24,400 nucleotides of DNA, from NCBI GenBank assembly GCA_021799555.1, contig JAJZAG010000014.1:1-24400 (forward strand), given 5' to 3'. Under the pieces are notes generated by a model, which was given only the letters and a program-made list of their open reading frames with translations, had not been told where the DNA came from and did not search any database. Shown here one piece after another: positions 1 through 7,352 of this stretch (positions within the stretch are counted from its first letter, which is position 1; the number at the start of each line of letters is the position of its first letter). A program made the position numbers and the translations under genes. Source of the DNA: Deltaproteobacteria bacterium. GTDB lineage: Bacteria > Desulfobacterota > Binatia > Binatales > Binataceae.

Positions 1-1
1 C

Positions 2-979
2 TTTACGGTCAACTCACTGTTTTACGATCCTCAAACTTTCAACGTTATCGATTACGCCGGCGGCGCCGAAGACTTGGGCGCGCGACTCATTCGAACAATC
101 GGCGATCCCGAGTTGCGGATGCGCGAAGATCCGGTGCGGATGATGCGCGCCGTGCGCTTCGCCGCCAAACTCGGCTTCGAAATTGAGCCGGCTACCCGCG
201 CCGCAATCGTGACGCATCGCGGGGATCTCGCCAAGGCGTCGGTTCCGCGTCTGGTCGAGGAAACCTATCGCACAGTCGGCCAGCCCGCGTCCGCGCGCGC
301 CGTGGCGCTGATGGACGAGCTTGGACTGCTCGAGGCGCTGTTGCCATTCCTGGCGGAGCACATGAAGCGCCACACCGCAGGCGCGGACCAGTCACCCACA
401 CTTCGCAACCTTGCGGCGCTGGGACGAATGATCGAGGGAACTGCCGCGCCCGATCACGCAATTGTGCTCGCCGCGATGACGCTCGACCTGGTGCGCGGCC
501 GCAGCGGCCGCCGCGATGGCTTCGACCTGCTCGCTGAATTGCGCGCGCGGGGTTTTGCGCGCGGCGACACGGAGCGGATGCGGCTAATCCATGACGCATT
601 CGAAAACCTGGCGGCGCCGTCGCGGCGGACCCGGCGCCTGATGCGCCGGCCCTACTTCACTGCCGCGCGCGAATTTTTCGAAGCGCTTGCGCCGACTTAC
701 GGGATCGATGCGAGCGCGCTAGCCCGCTATATGGAAAATCCCGACGTATTCCTCGCCCATCGGCCCCGTTCGATTGCCGGCAACGGCACTACCCCGGACG
801 GCAGCGCAGGCCGGCGGCGGCGGCGACGCCGCGGCGGCAGGAGAAATCGGCTCCGTAGTACGCTCGCGGCGACGGCCTCCGACGCAGCGCCGGAACCGTA
901 CGATGCGCAAGGCGCGCGGCCCATCGATGATACGGCAGCGCCGGATTTCGTTTCGCGGGCCAGCAAGCCGCACCCGTAG
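2..979 (+). CDS. pcnB: Poly(A) polymerase / CCA-adding nucleotidyltransferase, C-terminal part (5' end outside window)
   Basis: The frame is open from base 2, so the gene begins upstream of the window and about 325 codons are visible. The first residues, FTVNSLFYDP then VIDYAGGAEDL, are the end of the nucleotidyltransferase palm domain. They run into the RTIGDPELRMREDPVRMMRA stretch typical of the neck region of class II poly(A) polymerase/tRNA CCA-adding enzymes. A TTG at 74 is an internal codon, not a start. The C-terminus carries a very basic run (RRRRRRRGGRRNR, around base 810-850), the RNA-binding tail common in proteobacterial PcnB, followed by about 40 low-complexity residues. From family knowledge these enzymes add 3' A residues to RNA, marking it for decay, or repair tRNA CCA ends. 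The catalytic Asp residues lie outside the window, so poly(A) versus CCA specificity cannot be judged here. The basic tail favours PcnB. The gene converges on the next one, with 21 bases between stops. Confidence 0.9.
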   Translation, partial: FTVNSLFYDPQTFNVIDYAGGAEDLGARLIRTIGDPELRMREDPVRMMRAVRFAAKLGFEIEPATRAAIVTHRGDLAKASVPRLVEETYRTVGQPASARAVALMDELGLLEALLPFLAEHMKRHTAGADQSPTLRNLAALGRMIEGTAAPDHAIVLAAMTLDLVRGRSGRRDGFDLLAELRARGFARGDTERMRLIHDAFENLAAPSRRTRRLMRRPYFTAAREFFEALAPTYGIDASALARYMENPDVFLAHRPRSIAGNGTTPDGSAGRRRRRRRGGRRNRLRSTLAATASDAAPEPYDAQGARPIDDTAAPDFVSRASKPHP

Positions 980-1000
980 CGTTTCGTAACGGCTGGCGGT

Positions 1001-2284
1001 TTAGAAGTTCCGCTTGTCGTCGGGCAGTTCGATTCCGGCGCTCCTTGCGGATTCGAGCGCCGCCGAGCGGAAAATCCCATGCGCCATCGTCGAGATTTCG
1101 CCGTCGGCGCGCGCCTGATAAATTTTCGCGCGCGCCGCGTGAGCGGAGGCGTCGGCGGGAGCGGCAGCGACGGCCCAATCCGCCAGATGCGCGGCGATCG
1201 CAAGATCGCCCGCGCCCAACTTTTCGAGCGCGCGGGCGACAAGCTTGTCCACTCCGCCTGCAAGCGTCGCGATCTCACGTGCACGAGCGGTTTCGGTCGC
1301 GGGCTTCAAATTCGACGCAACACCGTCGTACCATCCGCCCTCAAGCCGCCAAATATTGCGAACTATAAATTCCGGCTCGTCGTAAATCGGCTGCAGATAC
1401 GGTTTATCGATAAGGTTGCCGGGAGGCTTGACCGAATGGATCACCTCATCGAGTGTTGCGCCCGCGTTCATCATCGCAATCGTCTGATCGTACAGGCTCT
1501 GCAGATAATCCGCAGTGTCGTTAAGCACGCGCCGGATGCGCGTCGCGCCAAAAACCGGATAGCCGTGACCGGGGAGCAGAACCTCGGCATTAAGCTTGGC
1601 CATCGCGCGCAGCGCCGCCGCCCACTCGCGCGCGTAGCGCTGCGCCTTCTGCGGATTGCCCGCGTTAGGCGCGGCCCAGATGACCAAATCGCCGGTGCAT
1701 AGCACCTTGCGCTGCGCAATGAACACCCAGCAGTGATCGTCGGTCTCGCCGCGCGCATGATGGCATTCGAATTTGTGGTCGCCCGCGACTACGTTCAATT
1801 GATTGTCGAAATAGGTGTCGGGATAAACGTACTCGCCCGGAAATGACGACGGGCGGCTGAACTGGCGAGTGTTGATTACGTTGTTGTAGCCTTGGGTACG
1901 TTTGTACCGGTCGAACCGCGCCGCAACGTTTTTTTGACCTACGATGCGGGGGCGGGCGAGGTTGCGGCTGCGCGCTTCCTCGAGGATCGCCGGAGTGCCG
2001 CATGCGTGATCGACGTGTCCGTGCGTATAGATCACGTTGCTGACGCGCTCGGCCGAAAACTTGCGCACCAGCTCGAGCGTCGCACTCTGGTTGAAGTACG
2101 CGCCCGTATCGATCATCGCCAACCCTTCGCGGGTCTTGACCGCCGTAACGTTGGCGAACCATCGATAGAACATCACCCCGTCGGCGACTTCCTCGTACTC
2201 GCCGGTCGGCGTCAGCGGATGCGACTGGCGGGTGGCGATGTCGCCGTTGAAAAGTCTTTCGGCCTGGTCTCTTATCGCACCCAT
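1001..2284 (-). CDS. Alkyl-sulfatase-family metallo-beta-lactamase-fold hydrolase
   Basis: This is a metallo-beta-lactamase-fold hydrolase of the alkyl sulfatase (SdsA/YjcS/BDS1-like) type. With the start at 2284 it has 427 residues. The zinc motif THGHVDH is at 87-93, HARGETDDH at about 177-185, CTGD at about 197-200 with the bridging Asp200, and PGHG at about 239-242. The C-terminal half (LPGHGYPVFGA, DQTIAMMNAGATLDEVIHSV, YDEPEFIVRNIWRLEGGWYDG) matches the dimerisation region of these sulfatases. No signal peptide is evident with this start, so it may be cytoplasmic, unlike secreted SdsA. The substrate is unknown; alkyl sulfates or related esters are possible. The start is uncertain: the open frame reaches 2698, but beyond 2474 it lies inside the divergent ZIP gene. 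ATGs at 2374 and 2440 are alternatives. None has a clear Shine-Dalgarno. I chose 2284 because family similarity begins at DQAERLFNGDI just after it. Confidence 0.85.
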   Translation of the reverse strand: MGAIRDQAERLFNGDIATRQSHPLTPTGEYEEVADGVMFYRWFANVTAVKTREGLAMIDTGAYFNQSATLELVRKFSAERVSNVIYTHGHVDHACGTPAILEEARSRNLARPRIVGQKNVAARFDRYKRTQGYNNVINTRQFSRPSSFPGEYVYPDTYFDNQLNVVAGDHKFECHHARGETDDHCWVFIAQRKVLCTGDLVIWAAPNAGNPQKAQRYAREWAAALRAMAKLNAEVLLPGHGYPVFGATRIRRVLNDTADYLQSLYDQTIAMMNAGATLDEVIHSVKPPGNLIDKPYLQPIYDEPEFIVRNIWRLEGGWYDGVASNLKPATETARAREIATLAGGVDKLVARALEKLGAGDLAIAAHLADWAVAAAPADASAHAARAKIYQARADGEISTMAHGIFRSAALESARSAGIELPDDKRNF

Positions 2285-2474
2285 CGGATTTTTGATCGCC
2301 TTCGGATGACCGCGCCAATTATCGATCGCGCGCGCGCAATGGCGCAACCAACCGTCGCGCGCACACCGAAGCATGCTCGCTTGGGCCGGCGAGGCATGTA
2401 TGTTAGCGAGATGGACTTGCGCGCAATGACCTTCGAGCATTTGCGGGAGTGGACCGCGCCGCCAATATTCTGCG

Positions 2475-3212
2475 ATGAGTGAAAGCCTGCTCCTATACCT
2501 CGCCGTGATATTCGCCGGCTCGCTCATTGGCGGCGTGCTGCCGCTCGGGCGCAACTGGTCGCGCCACAATTTGCTCATCCCGGTCAGCTTTTCGGGGGGC
2601 ATTCTGCTCGGGGCGGCGTTCTTCGACATGATTCCCGAAAGCGCGCCGTTGCTTGGGCGATGGCTCGGATGGCCGTTGCTCGCAGGCTTTCTGACCATCT
2701 TTGTCCTCGAGCAGTTCGTCCTGGTACATCCGTACCCCGAGCATCCCGGTCCCCACGGCCATGCACATCACATTCACCTGGGCGTCACTGCTTACGCGGG
2801 ACTATCGTTTCACAGTTTGCTCGACGGGCTTGCCATCAGCTCGACTTACAACAAGCCGGGGCTCGGAAGCGTGGTGCTGCTCGCGGTGCTGTTCCACAAG
2901 ATTCCCGACGCATTCGCTCTTTCGAGTTTGTTGATCCTCGACCGATGGTCTCCGCGGTCGATTTTGGGATGGATGACCGTCTTCGCGTTTTCGACGCCGA
3001 TCGGCGCGCTTGTGACCTGGCTCGCGCTGACCGATGCGAACAACGCTATCGTGGGCGCTGCGATCGCGCTTTCGGCGGGAACGTTCCTTGCGGTTGCGAC
3101 TTCAGACATCCTTCCGCAGCTCAGGCGTGTGAACCATCAGCGATTCTGGCCGTTGGCCGCACTGTTCGTGGGAGTTGGGATTAGCTGGCTTGGGCGGGTG
3201 ATCGCGGGCTAG
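2475..3212 (+). CDS. ZIP-family divalent metal transporter
   Basis: This 245-residue membrane protein is of the ZIP (ZupT/GufA-like) family, which moves Zn2+ or Fe2+/Mn2+ into the cytoplasm. About eight hydrophobic segments are visible. The two signature metal-binding helices are present: HSLLDGLAI (His113, Asp117) in TM4 and HKIPDAFAL (His141, Asp145) in TM5. The usual HEIPEG Glu is Asp here, and HNxxDG reads HSLLDG. A His-rich loop, HPYPEHPGPHGHAHHIHLG (about 85-103), lies between TM3 and TM4 as is usual for ZIPs and probably senses or delivers metal. The start ATG has no strong Shine-Dalgarno nearby. The gene is divergent from the sulfatase-like gene and converges on the alpha/beta-hydrolase gene, the two stop codons overlapping in a CTAG at 3209-3212. 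The metal cannot be inferred from sequence. Confidence 0.88.
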   Translation: MSESLLLYLAVIFAGSLIGGVLPLGRNWSRHNLLIPVSFSGGILLGAAFFDMIPESAPLLGRWLGWPLLAGFLTIFVLEQFVLVHPYPEHPGPHGHAHHIHLGVTAYAGLSFHSLLDGLAISSTYNKPGLGSVVLLAVLFHKIPDAFALSSLLILDRWSPRSILGWMTVFAFSTPIGALVTWLALTDANNAIVGAAIALSAGTFLAVATSDILPQLRRVNHQRFWPLAALFVGVGISWLGRVIAG

Positions 3213-4030
3213 TCGTCAGGTTCGTTCTTCCATTCTTCCGGATAGAGCAGGAGCAATTCCTGGCCAAGCGAGCGCACCAGGAAGCGCTGCGTCTCGGCGA
3301 TTGCGCGTTCGAGCGCACGGCCGCCGACGAGCCAATGCCCGCGCCCCGCGATTTTCGCGAAGGTAGCACCGATCGATTTGGCAAGCGCTTCGCTTTTATC
3401 GAGCGGAGCAAAGACATCGGAATCACCCGCGACAATTAGTCGCGGCGCGGCGGCGGGCGCAAACGCAATCTCACCGCGTGCGATGTCGGAAACAAGCTTT
3501 GCGCTCTCCGGCGCCATCATGCGGATTATGGCGTCGCGCTGGAAAGGATCGGCGTCGGCGACGAACTCGAACAGCTTGCGTCCGCGTGGAGGACCGATCA
3601 CGCCGCGCCGCCAGATCGAAAATCGGGCGGCAAGTCCGGTACTGAGTCGCGATTTGAAGCCGGGTAGCAGCGGCGCGTACGCGACCGCGGCCCTCACCTC
3701 GGCCCGTTCGGCGAGCTTCAGCGCCGCGAGCCCGCCGGCGCCGTGGCCAAGAATGATCGCGCCGCGCCCGAGCGCGTCAAGCGCTTGGCCGGAAAGTGCG
3801 AGCAAGTCTGAGAATGAAAATTCCGACTGTGCGCGCGCGCTTTCCATTTCCGCGGTGACACGCAAGTCGGGCGCATAGACTTCCCATCCGATCGTGGCCA
3901 GGTAACCGCGCACGACCGCCAGATGGCGCACGGAGCTGAAAAGGTCCGGCAGCAGGATGATCGGCCACGCGAACTTGAGCGGCTCGGGCCGCTCGACCGC
4001 ACAGGGGAATCGGCCAAGTAATTCTTCCAT
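3209..4030 (-). CDS. Alpha/beta-hydrolase-fold protein with a Gly in place of the nucleophile
   Basis: This 273-residue protein has the alpha/beta-hydrolase layout. An oxyanion-side strand WPIILLPDLF is at about 22-31, the nucleophile-elbow sequence LGHGAGGLAAL at 94-104, the acid loop AGDSDVFAP at 201-209 (Asp205), and the catalytic-His loop GRGHWLVGG at 229-237 (His232). The elbow is canonically GHSMGG, but here the nucleophile position (residue 97, bases 3740-3742, GGC) is Gly. Acid and His are kept. The protein may therefore be a non-hydrolytic scaffold, a lyase or cofactor-free enzyme, or an inactive paralogue. It has no signal peptide. It lies 6 bases downstream of the FAD oxidoreductase on the same strand, so they almost certainly share an mRNA and probably a pathway. 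Its stop overlaps that of the convergent ZIP gene. I do not recognise a specific subfamily. Confidence 0.8.
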   Translation of the reverse strand: MEELLGRFPCAVERPEPLKFAWPIILLPDLFSSVRHLAVVRGYLATIGWEVYAPDLRVTAEMESARAQSEFSFSDLLALSGQALDALGRGAIILGHGAGGLAALKLAERAEVRAAVAYAPLLPGFKSRLSTGLAARFSIWRRGVIGPPRGRKLFEFVADADPFQRDAIIRMMAPESAKLVSDIARGEIAFAPAAAPRLIVAGDSDVFAPLDKSEALAKSIGATFAKIAGRGHWLVGGRALERAIAETQRFLVRSLGQELLLLYPEEWKNEPDD

Positions 4031-4036
4031 CGAGGC

Positions 4037-5305
4037 CTATGCGGCGCGCGTCTGTCGCGCAAGCATCCGCGCGAACCGAAACGTGGGAAACGCGGCGCCG
4101 TCGAGCGTCATCTGGCCCAGACGCGCCATTTCGAGCGCAGCCCACGGTTCGCGCTGCGCGACGAGGTGCGCTGCGCGCATCATCGGGTCGTGCGTAAGCG
4201 CCCGGGAAGTCCGTACGCTCGCATTGTAATAGGACATCAGCAATCGGTCGCGGCGCAGCGCATATTCGTTCATCGCGGCTGCTCCGATCACGCGGCCGCT
4301 CCGCGCGGAGAACCATCCGGGCGCGAGCTCACCGATAATTTCCGCACTCATCAGAGCAAGCGAGTGCCCCTGCCCGAAGAGGGGATCAACGTGCAGTCCC
4401 GCGTCCCCGGCCAGCAATGCTCCCTCTGCAACCGGCTTGCGATAGGTGTTAAGCAGCAGTCCGGACGAATAAATCCTGCCGGCGATACGGCCTCCCGCGA
4501 CAAGTGAGCCTACGGCTAAAGAGCGCGACAATTCGCGACGCAGATTTCCTTCCAGATTGGTCCGGAACGAGCGCATCGCGGCCGCCTCAAAGGCGACCGC
4601 GGCGACGGCGCGGCCGTTCTCGCATCGGCACAAAATCGCGCCCTGGCCGGGCGCCGCGTCGAGTTCGGTGACCAAGTCGTCGCCGTAGTGCGCGGTGCCG
4701 ATATTTTCGAAGTAAGCGTAGTAATAAGCGCGCGCGCAGGGAACTTCGGTCCGCTCGAAAGCGCCGAGCCGCGCCTCGGCGATTCTCGCAACCGTGCTAC
4801 GCATCCCGTCAGCGCCGACGACCAACGGAGCGTGAAATTCATGGCGTCCGGCACCATCCTCACCGCGAATTCCCGCGACCGCTCCGTCTTCGATAACGAG
4901 GTCGGTGACCCTGAAGCGCTCGCGGACCACCGCGCCGGACGCGCGCGCGAGCGCAACCATCGCAGCGTCCATCGCCGTCCGTCCGAGGCAAAACCCGCGC
5001 AGGTCCTCGTTCTCAGAGCGGAGATCAACCGCGTAATCGTAGCCTTGTCCGAGGACGCGCATCCGTTCGTAACGGTGCGCCCCCGCGCGTTCGAGATGCT
5101 CGAGTGCGCCGAGGCGCTCGAGCACGCGCCTGCCACCCGCCAGCACGATATGGGTGGAAATAGTGTCGGAAGGAAACGCAGCCTTATCAACAAGCAGAGT
5201 CTTGAGGCCGCGGCGTGAGAGCATGATCGCAACTGCGCTTCCCGCGACACGGGCGCCGACAACGATAGCGTCAAAGCTGGAACTTTGCGGCTCGGGATGG
5301 CTCAT
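4037..5305 (-). CDS. FAD-dependent oxidoreductase, geranylgeranyl-reductase-like
   Basis: This protein of about 422 residues belongs to the PHBH-fold FAD monooxygenase/geranylgeranyl reductase group. The N-terminal dinucleotide fold is FDAIVVGARVAGSAVA (11-26). The second Gly of GxGxxG is Arg, a GARxAGS variant also seen in other members. The DG motif GADGMRSTVAR binds FAD and NADPH, and the GD motif LLAGDAGLHVDPLFGQGHS contacts the FAD ribityl chain. FPSDTISTH after the first fold is typical of this subgroup. Members reduce isoprenoid double bonds or hydroxylate aromatic rings; the substrate here is not evident. The ATG at 5305 (MSHPEPQ) is preferred over a TTG at 5329 because only codon-poor sequence lies between them. 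There is no clear Shine-Dalgarno. It is the first gene of a two-gene operon, 6 bases from the alpha/beta-hydrolase gene. Confidence 0.85.
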   Translation of the reverse strand: MSHPEPQSSSFDAIVVGARVAGSAVAIMLSRRGLKTLLVDKAAFPSDTISTHIVLAGGRRVLERLGALEHLERAGAHRYERMRVLGQGYDYAVDLRSENEDLRGFCLGRTAMDAAMVALARASGAVVRERFRVTDLVIEDGAVAGIRGEDGAGRHEFHAPLVVGADGMRSTVARIAEARLGAFERTEVPCARAYYYAYFENIGTAHYGDDLVTELDAAPGQGAILCRCENGRAVAAVAFEAAAMRSFRTNLEGNLRRELSRSLAVGSLVAGGRIAGRIYSSGLLLNTYRKPVAEGALLAGDAGLHVDPLFGQGHSLALMSAEIIGELAPGWFSARSGRVIGAAAMNEYALRRDRLLMSYYNASVRTSRALTHDPMMRAAHLVAQREPWAALEMARLGQMTLDGAAFPTFRFARMLARQTRAA

Positions 5306-5702
5306 CGGGTCGGTCGCGCGGACACGCAACTATCGCGGACTTTAGGAGCGGCGCTTGATAGACGCAAGACCGGATCGGAATAGGGTGGGGCGGCGGCCCA
5401 CGCGAGCGTCAGGAATTTCGCGTGTGAGCCGTTAGCAATAAGCGGTTGCTCTACGCAGCGATCACCAACGGTGACTGCATCATCACCGCTTCGGCCCGAT
5501 CGCCCTAAACCATCGCGCCGTCTGTCGGATTCATGTTGGTCGGCTCGCGGCTCGTCATCGTGCGCTTCGCTAATCCATGCTCCGGCTTCCTCGCACGGAG
5601 GATTTTCACCGGCAAGTCATCGGCCATGCCGGGCACACAAAAGAAACGGCGCACACGCCAGAGCACGCCGTCTTAATCGTGTAGTCTTTGGAATTTTTTT
5701 CT
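5306..5702. other. Intergenic spacer without a credible gene
   Basis: This is about 400 bases between two minus-strand genes. Open frames here give proteins rich in Ser, Arg and Pro with no family resemblance and no ribosome site. No tRNA-like fold was recognised. The left half should hold the promoter of the FAD oxidoreductase operon, but I could not pick convincing -35/-10 boxes. The right half holds the terminator of the ferritin-like gene. A T-rich patch at about 5689-5705 reads toward the right but has no stem before it. Confidence 0.5.
5637..5671 (-). terminator. Candidate Rho-independent terminator after the ferritin-like gene
   Basis: On the minus strand a stem ACGGCG ... CGCCGT (plus-strand arms 5646-5651 and 5666-5671, loop of 14) is followed directly by TTTCTTTTGT. 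It lies about 30 bases past the stop codon of the gene ending at 5703. The short stem and the C within the T tract lower confidence. Confidence 0.5.
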
Positions 5703-6779
5703 TTAATAGCCCTGCGCGCCGCCCGCAGTGGCGGGTGCGAGATCGGCGTATCGCGTAGGCGGTGTCCACGGCGTCGCCAGCGCGTCGAAGCCCGCGAACA
5801 GGTCCTCGATATCCGGCACCTTGGCCGTCGTGCGGATCATCTCGCGCACCATCACCGGCTGATCGACGATCCGCTGCCGCAGCATCGCGCGCAGCGAGCG
5901 CTCGATTAGCGCATCCACCGCTCGTTTTCCCGGAATTTCCTTGCCGTCTTCTGTGAGCAGCGTGCGGGCCGATATTTCCGACAGCGCCGTCCGCAAATAT
6001 TCGACGTGCGGCGCTTCGTCGGAGCGGATGAAGCGGACCAGGTCGGCTGCTTGCTTGGGCGCATCCGATACTTCCGGGTCGGAGAGGATTTCCTCAGCCC
6101 ATTGGAAAGTCGCGGCGGCGAAGACTTCGATTGCGAGCACGTTGACCATAAAGCGGAGCAGCCTCTCCACCGGCGCGCCCAGCTCGGGGAACATGGCAGG
6201 CGGCTCGCCGGTGCGCCGCGCGATAATCGCCGCGAAAATCTCGGGCGAGACTTCCGGATTCGACAGCGCGGCGTCGCGCGCCGCCTCCCACATCTGCCGA
6301 TGTCCTCCCTCTTCGGTCCATCCGGCCTCGTCGCGTGCGTGCGCCTCGAATAGTCCGGCGGTCAAATGTGCGAGCGCTGTGCCGCCGGTGTCTTCCTTGA
6401 TGAACGACTTAAGCGGCGGAACCGGCAAGTCGCGGATCTGCGCGCCGAAACCCTCGATAATCGCGATCTCGGTGAGCGATCGCACCATCGGCTCGCGCAC
6501 ACCCATCCGCAGCAGATACTTCGCCTGCGCGACATTGGGCACCCGCGGCGAAACGGTATCGGCGGGAATCTCGACCAGCGGCATCCCCGAGGTCGCGATA
6601 TGTTGCTCCTGCCACGCCTTGATTGCCGGCACCCGCCATAGCGTTCGCGGCGAAACGTACTTGCCGTCGGCGTCAAAGCCGCCGTGACACTTCACGCCCT
6701 TTACCACCAGCCGTTCTTTGACCGGATGATTTGAAAGAATTTCAGCTTCGCTGAACGAGAGCCTTGATTCATGCGGCAT
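5703..6779 (-). CDS. Ferritin-like-fold protein with two ExxH motifs, function unknown
   Basis: This 358-residue, mostly helical protein has two ExxH motifs: E157-GG-H160 within WTEEGGHRQMW and E255-AP-H258 within SDEAPHVEYL. Acidic residues in the preceding helices (E145, and E218 in NVLAIEVFAA) make a plausible E/ExxH/E/ExxH set, as in ferritin-like di-iron proteins. A two-metal carboxylate-bridged site is therefore likely, suggesting oxygen-dependent chemistry or metal handling; this is inference from the motif. I do not recognise a named family. There is no signal peptide. The start at 6779 is chosen because AGAGG sits about 11 bases upstream. An in-frame start at 6821 would lie after a poor ribosome site and close to the promoter. 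It is a single-gene unit with a promoter/operator at 6826-6859 and a likely terminator at 5637-5671. Confidence 0.75.
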   Translation of the reverse strand: MPHESRLSFSEAEILSNHPVKERLVVKGVKCHGGFDADGKYVSPRTLWRVPAIKAWQEQHIATSGMPLVEIPADTVSPRVPNVAQAKYLLRMGVREPMVRSLTEIAIIEGFGAQIRDLPVPPLKSFIKEDTGGTALAHLTAGLFEAHARDEAGWTEEGGHRQMWEAARDAALSNPEVSPEIFAAIIARRTGEPPAMFPELGAPVERLLRFMVNVLAIEVFAAATFQWAEEILSDPEVSDAPKQAADLVRFIRSDEAPHVEYLRTALSEISARTLLTEDGKEIPGKRAVDALIERSLRAMLRQRIVDQPVMVREMIRTTAKVPDIEDLFAGFDALATPWTPPTRYADLAPATAGGAQGY

Positions 6780-6825
6780 GGCGGCTTGACCTCTGCTGTA
6801 GCGCGGCGCTGCAAACGCCACGAAT

Positions 6826-6859
6826 CCCTAACATACGTTAGGGGCTTTCGCGGAGTCAA
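6826..6859 (-). promoter_or_regulatory. Sigma70-type promoter with a palindromic operator over the -10 box
   Basis: On the minus strand, TTGACT (6854-6859) and TATGTT (6830-6835) are separated by 18 bases. The -10 box lies inside the inverted repeat CCCTAAC-ATAC-GTTAGGG (6826-6843, perfect 7-base arms). It is about 50 bases upstream of the ferritin-like gene's start. A dimeric repressor (TetR-like in spacing) bound here would block transcription. No regulator gene is adjacent. Confidence 0.6.
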
Positions 6860-7352
6860 TCCGGTTCGCCTTGCTGCGCTACTGCTCCGGCATGAACAGT
6901 TGCCAACCGAAATTATGAAACTTTGAAACCGAACTGGTAACCGAATACTGGTTCATCGGGCTGTTGGCTGCCGGTAATCCCACGTCGGCGAGCAAATAGT
7001 CTCCGCCGGACTCCGGCGTCTCCACAGTCGCCGCAGGCGTACCGGTGAGTCCGCTGAATGTGGTCGTGTTCTCACCGCTCTCGGGAGATTCAGAGCCGCC
7101 ACCGTTAAACACGTCGAGAAGAACCCCCTCGGCGGGCGAGTTGGCGGGCGCCGCGCTCGGAATGAACCGCGCGGATGCCAGGATGAGCTGTCAGTATCCG
7201 CTCGCAGATATGTCGCGCCTTGCCCGCGCAGGGTCAACACCGCGACGGTCAAGAGGCCCGAAATGGCGCGCGTCTGTTGCTGACCGCTGGCGCCGCGCGG
7301 GTCTTTTGCCTCTTTTGCAGCGCAAGAATACGGTACACTGCAATATCGGTCG
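6844..7352. other. Intergenic region; possible relic reading frame at 6879-7190 (-)
   Basis: About 510 bases separate the ferritin-like gene from the exporter gene. The left edge holds the -35 box described above. The minus strand is open from the stop at 7191-7193 down to 6879. The frame ends in a protein-like sequence (DYLLADVGLPAANSPMNQYS, then FHNFGWQLFMPEQ) but has no ATG and no ribosome site; the only candidate start is GTG 7112. It could be the tail of a decayed gene or chance. Nothing else is recognised; the exporter promoter should be within about 7250-7350. Confidence 0.35.

Noticed and set aside
5471..5758. Plus-strand frame of 95 codons in the spacer
   Set aside because: It has a Ser/Arg/Pro-rich product, no ribosome site, and runs into the 3' end of the ferritin-like gene.
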